From the NCBI GenBank assembly GCA_015493675.1, contig WGCR01000578.1:1-9286 (forward strand): 9,286 bases of DNA, written 5' to 3'. The notes beneath the pieces are model-generated. The model saw only the letters and a program-made list of their open reading frames with translations, ran no database searches and was not told the DNA's origin. The translations under genes and the position numbers were made by a program. The stretch is from Anaerolineae bacterium. GTDB taxonomy: Bacteria > Chloroflexota > Anaerolineae > J102. Shown here in pieces: positions 1 to 5,427 of this stretch. Within the stretch, counting starts at the first letter, position 1, and each line of letters starts with the position of its first letter.

Positions 1-14
1 TGCGGGCGGGTTGC

Positions 15-213
15 GCGGGCGGGCTCGGGCGTTGGCAACGCCGCCGGATGGCGCATCCGGCTGGGGATCGGGGGTCTGCAGCGGCTGGTGGGGCCTTTCT
101 TTCCGTTCCTCTTTCTTTGCGCCCTTGGCGACTTTGCGTGAGACAAAAACGCCCGGACGGCATTCCGTACAGCGCCGGGTTGCCGGGCCTGGTCTGCGGG
201 CGGGCTCGGGCGT
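15..213. repeat. Direct-repeat pair flanking a degenerate intergenic repeat
   Basis: An exact 18-base word (GCGGGCGGGCTCGGGCGT) occurs at 15-32 and again at 196-213. Between the copies lies a degenerate stretch containing CTTTGCG at 115-121 and 132-138. I see no credible gene in 1-259: the frames open here have no recognisable protein and are made of repeat sequence. The stretch lies downstream of the CPBP protease gene, and whatever lies to its left is outside the window. That this is dispersed-repeat DNA is an inference from its word structure. Confidence 0.55.
28..61. repeat. Two adjacent REP-like hairpins
   Basis: The first hairpin is GGCGTT-GGC-AACGCC at 28-42 (6-bp stem, 3-base loop). 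It is followed directly by GCCGGATG-GCG-CATCCGGC at 43-61 (8-bp perfect stem, 3-base loop). The second has the same design as the hairpin at 5193-5211 (GCCGGATT-CGC-AATCCGGC), with a compensated change at the top of the stem, so both look like members of one palindromic repeat family. There is no T-run, so neither is a classical terminator. Confidence 0.6.
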
Positions 214-259
214 GGCTAAAGACTTTGCCAACGAAGCTTGTTTTCAGACGACATTGATA

Positions 260-1081
260 TCATGTCTGTAGAAAAAACTGTTTTTCCCTCAACACAATCC
301 ATGCTGCAAAAAATAGCAAAATGATCGTTTGGATGATCTTGGTGTCAGGATGTGTTGCAAATATCTCGTTGAAATATCCGGCAGTAATGTGAAAAACGAT
401 CGCAATCAGAATGTTTCGCCCTGTTTTGTAATAAAGCCAATTCATGATCAAAACAAATGGAAAAATGCTGACTAAAAAATTAACGCTGTGGATCCATCCC
501 AGGGCCACCAGATTGCTTTGGTAGTAATCCTTGATAAAAGAAAGCGGAACATGCCAGATACCCCAGAACAACGCAAATATCAAAGAAGTCGTCAATAAAT
601 TGAATTTGCTACGCAGGCAGTCTGTGCCATATGTATGCCAGGCCAATTCTTCGATAACTGGAGCCATAATCAATAGAAACCAAACCGGAAAGACGCCCGA
701 AGAGAAAGTATAATGCCCGGTTATCTCAAATTGTGAGGCGCTGTAACCAAATAGCAACGATATCGCTTGCGCAAACAAGATGCTGCCTAACATGAGGAAA
801 AGCGTCAGAAACAGGTAAACGGGGCTGATTGATTTGAAATTGATCACTCTGCCCAATAAATCTTTCCTCAAATTCGAGTCTCTTGATATCAGCCAAAAAG
901 CAACTATCATCGGACTGACCAGCCCCATCAAGCCCATCGCGCTTGCAAGTTGGGTGTTTCTATTGCTGGCGGGGATCAAATGGCTGATGCGCCCTGCAAC
1001 CATCCAAAATGTCCAGGGGATTATCGTGGCCAACACATAAAACAGTACTGGATGCCTGTAATTTTTGATCGTCGTGTTCAT
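260..1081 (-). CDS. CPBP family intramembrane metalloprotease (CAAX protease-like)
   Basis: A multi-pass membrane protein of 273 residues with many hydrophobic segments. Visible motifs are the glutamate pair E144-E145 in APVIEELAWHTYG, the FxxxH-type motif with His177 in FWGIWHVPL, and His231/Asn238 in HITAGYFNE. Together these match the conserved motifs of the CPBP/Abi (PF02517) family, whose members cleave or process membrane substrates. The usual EExxWR motif reads EELAWH here, with His at the Arg position. This may mark a subfamily or altered activity. I chose the ATG at 1081 because AAGGAAG lies 6 bases upstream (1088-1094); a start at 1108 would have that site inside the gene. GC is about 40%, far below aroC, which suggests transfer. 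The TetR gene lies upstream on the same strand, 305 bases away. The substrate is unknown, and a bacteriocin-immunity or prenyl-protein role would be a guess. Confidence 0.82.
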   Translation of the reverse strand: MNTTIKNYRHPVLFYVLATIIPWTFWMVAGRISHLIPASNRNTQLASAMGLMGLVSPMIVAFWLISRDSNLRKDLLGRVINFKSISPVYLFLTLFLMLGSILFAQAISLLFGYSASQFEITGHYTFSSGVFPVWFLLIMAPVIEELAWHTYGTDCLRSKFNLLTTSLIFALFWGIWHVPLSFIKDYYQSNLVALGWIHSVNFLVSIFPFVLIMNWLYYKTGRNILIAIVFHITAGYFNEIFATHPDTKIIQTIILLFFAAWIVLREKQFFLQT

Positions 1082-1386
1082 TTTTTTCTTCCTTGTTTGT
1101 GACTGCATCTAGAGCCTGTTATGAACTTCTTGCCAAATTCTAATCATCTTCATATCATTCGCCTTTCGATTCACCGCGGATGACGCTGAAAAATCGGATC
1201 ATCGCGGATTTTCGCAGAAAAATCCTTATTCAATCCGAAAAATCCGCGGAAATCTGTCGAATCAGCGTTATCAGTGGCGAATCCCACGGGCAGATGATGT
1301 GAATTCTCGATTTGACGAGGCCAAAGTGCATAACAGCTTCTAAACCTGGATGGATGTTCCTCCCTCATCGGTCACCTTGCCGCGTT
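1082..1386. repeat. Non-coding spacer with CCGCGGAT-type degenerate repeat
   Basis: This 305-base spacer separates the protease and TetR genes. From about 1171 to 1280 it is built from recurring words: CCGCGGATGACGCTGA at the left, ATCGCGGATTTTCGCAGAAAAATCC in several partial forms, and ATCCGCGGAAATCTG at 1241-1255. CAGCGTTATCAG near 1263 roughly mirrors GACGCTGA near 1182. The frame open here in the minus strand is a by-product of these words and shows no protein features. I see no clear terminator for the TetR gene or promoter for the protease gene. Similar wording in many environmental bacterial genomes suggests a dispersed intergenic repeat (from memory, not checked). Confidence 0.5.
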
Positions 1387-2031
1387 TCATTCACTTGCGC
1401 CTTTTTCTGATAAGGATTCATTCATAAAATTGAAAGCGCCAGGTCTGGCACCCAATGCTTTTTCTGTGAGCGCCTGCAATGCGACACGTCGTTCAGCAAT
1501 TTCTTTCTGACTGAAATCAAACAGTCCGCCATCCAGTAAAAATTGGCCGCCCGTCAGCAGAAGTTGAATTGTTTCCAGGGGGCGTTTTGCATCGAAGACG
1601 CCCTCTTCATTTCCTTGCTCAACAATCCTGGCCAATATCGGCGACAATCTGAGAACCGTTTGAATGTTGGTCATTTCGTGTAATTCTCTATTGGCCGGCA
1701 AATGCAAGAACTCGATAATCTCTGTGGCCGTTTCATCGCCTATCCGACTATTTGATAACAAGAGCCTCATCTTGGTCAAAGCATCCATCGATGTATCATT
1801 GGCAACCACCTCCGCCATTTCCACAACATGATCCAATGTGCGATCGACAATCGCTTTAAGAACCTCTTCTTTGGATTTGAAATAATAGTAAAAGGTTCCC
1901 TTGGCTACGCCAATCTCTTTGATGATAGCTTCGACAGACGTTTTGTCGTAACCTTTTTTTCTGAACAATTTTTCAGAAGTTTTGATAATTTCCAGCCTTC
2001 TTTCTTCTGCTGCTTTGACATGACGTACCAT
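1387..2031 (-). CDS. TetR/AcrR family transcriptional regulator
   Basis: A 214-residue one-component repressor with the usual TetR layout. The N-terminal three-helix DNA-binding domain spans about residues 10-60. Its helix-turn-helix reads SVEAIIKEIGVAKGTFYYYF around residues 32-51, and the GTFYYYF recognition helix is diagnostic of the family. The remainder is a variable helical ligand-binding and dimerisation domain with no recognisable ligand signature. Length is typical. The ATG at 2031 is preceded by AGGAGG (2041-2046) at 9 bases. A palindromic operator (2065-2081) sits inside its promoter, so autorepression is likely. Its other target is unclear: the protease gene lies downstream on the same strand and the Nudix gene is divergent. 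GC is about 45%, lower than the genes from 2298 onward, so it may have arrived together with the protease gene. Confidence 0.93.
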   Translation of the reverse strand: MVRHVKAAEERRLEIIKTSEKLFRKKGYDKTSVEAIIKEIGVAKGTFYYYFKSKEEVLKAIVDRTLDHVVEMAEVVANDTSMDALTKMRLLLSNSRIGDETATEIIEFLHLPANRELHEMTNIQTVLRLSPILARIVEQGNEEGVFDAKRPLETIQLLLTGGQFLLDGGLFDFSQKEIAERRVALQALTEKALGARPGAFNFMNESLSEKGASE

Positions 2032-2052
2032 GATCTGTATCCTCCTGTCATC

Positions 2053-2082
2053 ACTATATCATACTGACTGACCGTCAGTCAA
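2053..2082 (-). promoter_or_regulatory. Promoter of the TetR gene
   Basis: On the minus strand TTGACT (2077-2082) and TATAGT (2053-2058) are 18 bases apart, a good sigma-70-type pair. The -10 box lies about 21 bases upstream of the TetR start codon. The palindrome at 2065-2081 overlaps the -35 box and the spacer. Confidence 0.65.
2065..2081. promoter_or_regulatory. TetR-type operator palindrome
   Basis: TGACTGACCGTCAGTCA is a 17-bp palindrome with two perfect 8-bp arms around one central base, the form expected for a TetR-family dimer site. It lies between the -35 and -10 boxes of the TetR gene, so binding would block RNA polymerase. It is also 25 bp upstream of a possible divergent promoter toward the Nudix gene. 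Confidence 0.8.
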
Positions 2083-2105
2083 ATTTTAAGTGTGGATTTT
2101 CCGCT

Positions 2106-2134
2106 TTGGAAAAGTTGAAATTATAGGATATAGT
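2106..2134 (+). promoter_or_regulatory. Possible promoter reading toward the Nudix gene
   Basis: TTGGAA (2106-2111) and TATAGT (2129-2134) are separated by 17 bases on the plus strand. A transcript from here would carry a leader of about 155 bases that includes dispersed repeat copy A before reaching the Nudix start. It is divergent from the TetR promoter. Spacing is good but the -35 match is partial. Confidence 0.35.
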
Positions 2135-2170
2135 AAGTGAGCGCCTAAAAATAACTTCCCTTTTCGTTGC

Positions 2171-2256
2171 GGCGCTGGCCGAGTGAACGCGGGCGCTCGA
2201 GGCGCAAGTCCCCTCCTTGTGCTCCCCCCCCCGCTCCGGATGGGCGGAGGGAGGAG
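2171..2256. repeat. Dispersed repeat, copy A
   Basis: This stretch is homologous, in the same orientation, to 7818-7904. The first 18 bases (GGCGCTGGCCGAGTGAAC) are identical, and 38 of the first 43 positions match. The similarity continues through a C-rich strand, CGCTCCG and a G-rich strand able to fold back on it. It contains a run of nine C at 2224-2232. It does not code for a recognisable protein, although the reading frame of the Nudix gene stays open through it. Confidence 0.75.
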
Positions 2257-2297
2257 ACACGATTTCCATCTTACATTTATGTCAGCATCTCAGAAAA

Positions 2298-2783
2298 ATG
2301 ATGAATTCCGCTGAAACCGCTACATGGCCGCCCAAGATGGCGGTGTGCGTGGGCGCCGTCATCCTGCAAGGCGAGAAAGTGCTGTTCATCCGTCAGGCCG
2401 CGGGCCACTCTCTGGCCGGGCAGTGGAGCATCCCCTGGGGGCTGGTGGACGAAGGAGAGACGCCCGAGGATGCCGCGCTGCGCGAAACCTACGAAGAAAG
2501 TCGCGTCCGGGCCGAGTTTGACGGCTTGCTGGGCATCCAGAACTTGTCCACGCCCGGATGGCTGGCCGTTATCTTCATCGGTCATCATCTCGCGGGCGAG
2601 CCAACCCCCGATGGCGTGGAAACCGACAAAGCCGCCTACTTCTCGTTGGCGGAGATCGATTCCGGTCAGCAGCCCATCGAGCCCTGGTGCGAATGGCTGG
2701 CGCGCCGCGTCCTCACCGGCAAGTACACCGTCATCCCCAGTGCGCCGGACAACCCCTACCATCCCCGCCAGGCGTTTCTGTAA
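2298..2783 (+). CDS. NUDIX hydrolase
   Basis: A 161-residue Nudix protein that would hydrolyse a nucleoside diphosphate linked to another group, using divalent metal. The Nudix box spans residues 48-70: G48, E54 and R62-E63, with E66-E67 as the metal-binding glutamates. The family pattern ends EExGU, but here the Gly is Arg69, a departure near the catalytic helix. The first strand before the box (MAVCVGAVILQGEKVLFIRQ, from residue 14) and QWSIPWGLV are typical of MutT-like enzymes. Substrate cannot be read from sequence; ADP-ribose, NADH or modified NTPs are all possible. The frame is open back to 2217, but that part lies in dispersed repeat copy A, so I prefer the ATG at 2298 (2301 is also possible). 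There is no clear Shine-Dalgarno site. Its stop codon abuts that of the convergent UPF0175 gene. Confidence 0.85.
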   Translation: MMNSAETATWPPKMAVCVGAVILQGEKVLFIRQAAGHSLAGQWSIPWGLVDEGETPEDAALRETYEESRVRAEFDGLLGIQNLSTPGWLAVIFIGHHLAGEPTPDGVETDKAAYFSLAEIDSGQQPIEPWCEWLARRVLTGKYTVIPSAPDNPYHPRQAFL

Positions 2784-3035
2784 TTACGCCGCCATCCGCG
2801 CCAAGATCGCCTTGATCTCATTCCGGGCCTCTTCCGGCGTGGTTTGATCCAGCGCAATGCCACGATGTTGTAGCTCATCCATCATTTGATACACCGACAG
2901 CCCCGCTTCTTCTGCCGCCAGCGCCAGTGAAATTTCCTGCTTTTGAAACCGGGGAACAGCTTGTTCAATCTTCCAATGACGTAATCGTTTCATCTCTGGT
3001 AAAATAGATGCAACGTGGAATGTCAACACCTTCAT
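2784..3035 (-). CDS. UPF0175 family protein (antitoxin-like)
   Basis: A small protein of about 83 residues. The C-terminal half resembles UPF0175: a helix, then EISLALAAEEAGLSVYQMMDELQHRGI, then an acidic helical tail. The first part of this looks like a compact helix-turn-helix. Members of this family are often found as predicted antitoxins beside PIN-domain (DUF3368) toxins. No such partner is present: downstream is the convergent Nudix gene with zero bases between stops, and upstream is divergent aroC. It is therefore an orphan antitoxin, a remnant, or a stand-alone regulator. The start is uncertain: GTG at 3062, ATG at 3035 and ATG at 2993 are in frame and none has a strong ribosome site. 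I chose 3035 because it keeps an N-terminal beta-strand-like MKVLTFHV. That ATG lies inside an inverted repeat (3029-3057). Confidence 0.65.
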   Translation of the reverse strand: MKVLTFHVASILPEMKRLRHWKIEQAVPRFQKQEISLALAAEEAGLSVYQMMDELQHRGIALDQTTPEEARNEIKAILARMAA

Positions 3036-3057
3036 TCTAACAAAAAATAAATGAAGG
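3029..3057. promoter_or_regulatory. Inverted repeat between the UPF0175 gene and aroC
   Basis: CCTTCATT (3029-3036) and AATGAAGG (3050-3057) are perfect 8-bp arms around 13 AT-rich bases. The element lies between the divergent UPF0175 and aroC genes and covers the preferred start codon of the former. It could be an operator, for example for antitoxin autoregulation, or a weak hairpin. Its function is inferred from position only. Confidence 0.4.
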
Positions 3058-3101
3058 ATCACCTGAATTCAATTTCTCTATCTGATTACTGACCCAAAAC
3101 T

Positions 3102-4283
3102 ATGCCCATTCGCTTTCTCACCGCGGGCGAAAGCCACGGCCCGCAACTCACCGCCATCCTCGAAGGCATGCCCGCGGGCGTGCCCATCGACGCCGATCTC
3201 ATCCGTCAGGACCTGAACCGTCGTCAGAAGTCCTATGGAGCGGGCGGGCGCATGGCCATCGAAAAAGATGCGGCCCGCATCACTGCCGGCGTCATGGCCG
3301 GACAGACCACCGGCGGCCCCATCGCCCTCCACATCCCCAACAAGGATTGGAAAAACTGGCGGGATCGCGATATCCCCCCCATGACGACGCCCCGGCCCGG
3401 CCACGCCGACCTCACCGCCGCCGTCAAATATGGTTATGGGGAACTGCGTCTGGCCCTGGAGCGGGCCAGCGCCCGCGAGACCGCGGCCCGCGTGGCCGTG
3501 GGAGCGGTCTGCAAGCAATATCTGGCCCAGTTCGGCATTCGGGTGCAGGGCTATGTGCGGGCCATCGGGCCGGTGCAGGCCCGCATCTCTGATGACATGC
3601 CCTGGGAGCAGCGTTTCGAGCTGGCCGAGAGCAATGATCTGCGCTGCCCCGACCTGGACGCGGTGGCGGCCATGCGAGAAATTGTGGCCGAGACCATGCA
3701 ACGTAAGGACACCATCGGCGGCGTGCTCGAGATTATCGCCCTGGGCCTGCCCGCGGGCCTGGGCAGCCATGTGCACTGGGATCGCCGCCTCGGCGCCCGG
3801 ATTATGGCCGCTGTAGGCTCCATTCACGCTATCAAGGGCGTCGAGATCGGGCCCGGCTTCGAGAACGCGGCCATGTTCGGTTCAGAGGTGCATGATGAGA
3901 TTTTCCTGGATGAGGGGAGCAACCTTATCCGCAAGACCAATCGCGCCGGCGGCCTGGAGGGCGGCATCACCACGGGCGAGCCGCTGGTGGTGCGGGCGGC
4001 GATGAAGCCGATCAGCACCGTGCTCAATCCCCGCCAATCGGTGAACCTGGCCACGGGCGAGACCGATGTGACCACCTACGAGCGTTCCGACTTCAATGCT
4101 GTACCCCGGGCCGTGGTCGTGGGCGAGGCCATGCTCGCCATCGTGTTGGCCGACGCCCTGATAGAGAAATTGGGCGGCGACTCGTTGGCCGAACAACTGT
4201 CCCGATTCGAGAACCTGCGCCAGGCCCGGCTGGAAGACCTGCCCATGGATGATCGGGCCTGGCGGTTTGGGTTCGAGGAGTAA
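3102..4283 (+). CDS. aroC: Chorismate synthase
   Basis: Catalyses the last step of the shikimate pathway: 5-enolpyruvylshikimate-3-phosphate to chorismate with loss of phosphate, using reduced FMN. It is cytosolic and tetrameric in known cases. The 393 residues contain the three family signatures: GESHG at residues 9-13 with catalytic His12, ERASARETAARVAVGAV at about 120-136, and RSDFNAVPRAVVVGEAM starting at 328. The RRQKSYGAGGRM segment near residue 40 is also characteristic. The length is usual for the longer bacterial forms. The ATG at 3102 gives the canonical N-terminus, but I see no Shine-Dalgarno site upstream. The last codons carry GAGGAG, which serves as the ribosome site of aroE. 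GC is about 65%, like aroE and unlike the protease/TetR block. Confidence 0.98.
   Translation: MPIRFLTAGESHGPQLTAILEGMPAGVPIDADLIRQDLNRRQKSYGAGGRMAIEKDAARITAGVMAGQTTGGPIALHIPNKDWKNWRDRDIPPMTTPRPGHADLTAAVKYGYGELRLALERASARETAARVAVGAVCKQYLAQFGIRVQGYVRAIGPVQARISDDMPWEQRFELAESNDLRCPDLDAVAAMREIVAETMQRKDTIGGVLEIIALGLPAGLGSHVHWDRRLGARIMAAVGSIHAIKGVEIGPGFENAAMFGSEVHDEIFLDEGSNLIRKTNRAGGLEGGITTGEPLVVRAAMKPISTVLNPRQSVNLATGETDVTTYERSDFNAVPRAVVVGEAMLAIVLADALIEKLGGDSLAEQLSRFENLRQARLEDLPMDDRAWRFGFEE
4275..4280 (+). promoter_or_regulatory. Ribosome binding site of aroE inside aroC
   Basis: GAGGAG forms the last two sense codons of aroC (Glu-Glu). It lies 7 bases before the ATG at 4288, with the aroC stop TAA in between. 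This decides the aroE start against the longer frame from 4249, which overlaps aroC, and implies translational coupling. Confidence 0.85.
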
Positions 4284-4287
4284 GTTC

Positions 4288-5130
4288 ATGCTTCTCACCG
4301 GTCTTATCGGCTGGCCCGTAAGCCATTCCAAATCGCCCGCCATGCACAACGCCGCCTTTCGCACATCGGGCCTCGACGGCTATTATGCGCTGCTGCCGGT
4401 GCATCCTGACCGGGTGGGCGAGGCGGTGGCGGGCCTGCGGGCGCTGGGCTTCCGCGGGGCCAATGTCACCGTGCCCCACAAGCAGGCGGTGATGCCGTTT
4501 TTGAATGAACTCACGTCCGAAGCTCGGGCCATTGGCGCGGTCAACACCATCATCGTCAAGGAGGACGGGACGCTGGTGGGCGCCAACACCGACGCCTTCG
4601 GCTTTTTGAGAGATTTGGAGGCGCTGGGCGCGCCACTGGATGATCTGAAGGCCAGTGCCGCGCTGGTGCTGGGCGCGGGGGGATCGGCCCGGGCCGTGGC
4701 CTACGCCCTGGCAGAGCGCGACATTCCCACCCGGGTGCTGGCCCGCAGGCCCGAACAGGCGCAAGCATTGGTCTCCTCACTGGCCCCGCATCTGCCCGAT
4801 GCGAACCCACTCTCCGCCCACGCCTGGCCCGAACTGGCTGATCTGGCTCCTTCCGCCCGGCTCATCGTCAACTGCACGCCCGTGGGCATGGTTCCGCGCA
4901 TCAACGCCTCCCCCTGGCCCGACGATCTTCCCTTTCTTCCGAAACAGATGGTGTATGACCTGGTGTACAATCCCCGTCACACCCGGCTCATGGCCCAGGC
5001 CGAGGCCGCGGGCGCGCGGGCGCATAATGGGCTGGGCATGCTCGTGCGCCAGGGGGCGCGGGCCTGGGAGCTCTGGACGGGCCAACCCGCGCCCATTGTA
5101 GTCATGCGGGCGGCTGTGGCGGCGGCATAA
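4288..5130 (+). CDS. aroE: Shikimate dehydrogenase (NADP+)
   Basis: Reduces 3-dehydroshikimate to shikimate with NADPH. It is 280 residues long, the usual size. Substrate-site motifs are SHSKSPAMHN (12-21), NVTVPHK with catalytic Lys65, AVNT with Asn86, and NTD with Asp102. These positions coincide with those I recall for E. coli AroE. The Rossmann glycine motif LGAGGSARA starts at residue 128, followed by LARRPEQ, whose arginines suit the 2'-phosphate of NADP. NCTPVGM (195-201) and NGLGMLVRQGARAWELWTG (247-265, with Gln255) complete the signature. It starts 4 bases after the aroC stop and has a strong ribosome site, so the two form one unit. No typical T-run terminator follows; a cluster of hairpins begins 62 bases downstream. 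Confidence 0.97.
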   Translation: MLLTGLIGWPVSHSKSPAMHNAAFRTSGLDGYYALLPVHPDRVGEAVAGLRALGFRGANVTVPHKQAVMPFLNELTSEARAIGAVNTIIVKEDGTLVGANTDAFGFLRDLEALGAPLDDLKASAALVLGAGGSARAVAYALAERDIPTRVLARRPEQAQALVSSLAPHLPDANPLSAHAWPELADLAPSARLIVNCTPVGMVPRINASPWPDDLPFLPKQMVYDLVYNPRHTRLMAQAEAAGARAHNGLGMLVRQGARAWELWTGQPAPIVVMRAAVAAA

Positions 5131-5192
5131 CCGTTCTACTAGTACAAGGAGTCATAAGTCGTTGAATAGTTAGCTGCTTGCGCATGCGTCCA

Positions 5193-5294
5193 GCCGGATT
5201 CGCAATCCGGCGGGTTAAACGGGAAAAGTGCGTCGGATCGCATATCCGACGCGGCGCATTATCATAGCTGTCCGACGGCGGGCAAGCCCGCGCC
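5193..5294. repeat. Cluster of three hairpins between convergent genes
   Basis: Hairpin 1 is GCCGGATT-CGC-AATCCGGC (5193-5211). Hairpin 2 is GCGTCGGAT-CGCAT-ATCCGACGC (5230-5252). Hairpin 3 has a 6-bp core GCGGGC-AA-GCCCGC (5278-5291) with further imperfect pairing outside. Hairpins 1 and 2 share the core CGGAT...ATCCG and so look related to each other and to 43-61. They lie between aroE (plus) and the flippase-like gene (minus), the usual place for REP-type elements. They may limit read-through or protect 3' ends. No T-tract follows. Confidence 0.65.
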
Positions 5295-5310
5295 GACACC
5301 GATGAAAGAT

Positions 5311-5392
5311 GAGGACACGGATTGACACGGCCTTCGGTCACAGATTTTTTGAATTATCCGTGTTTTTCTGTGTTCATCCGTGTTCTATTTTC
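5311..5392. repeat. ACACGGAT / ATCCGTGT degenerate repeat with 10-bp period
   Basis: Three consecutive 10-base units TTATCCGTGT, TTTTCTGTGT and TCATCCGTGT run from 5354 to 5383. The inverse word ACACGGAT stands at 5315-5322, with ACACGG again at 5325-5330. No gene is visible in 5131-5427 and the stretch is non-coding on both strands. The form resembles a dispersed intergenic repeat known to me from environmental bacterial genomes; this is recollection and not a search result. Confidence 0.5.
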
Positions 5393-5427
5393 AAAGCAAA
5401 CCATACAATCATTTCGGCCTTCGTGTA

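Noticed and set aside
250..266. GACAT-TGATATC-ATGTC stem as terminator of the protease gene
   Set aside because: Only a 5-bp stem overlapping the stop codon, with no T-run on the minus strand.
11..271. Overlapping plus-strand frames in the first 270 bases
   Set aside because: They consist of repeat and hairpin sequence and overlap the end of the protease gene.
1171..1368. A 65-codon minus-strand frame between the protease and TetR genes
   Set aside because: It lies in the CCGCGGAT-type repeat, has no recognisable protein and no ribosome site.
3078..3827. A 249-codon minus-strand frame opposite aroC
   Set aside because: It mirrors aroC, a certain gene with all family signatures. The translation is Gly/His/Ala-rich with no domain, as expected for the complement of GC-rich coding DNA.
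4093..4764. A 223-codon minus-strand frame across aroC and aroE
   Set aside because: It is the shadow of two well-identified genes, with Arg/Pro/Gly-rich low-complexity translation.
5311..5392. CRISPR-like array
   Set aside because: The units are only about 10 bp, contiguous and degenerate, without spacers. No cas genes are present.
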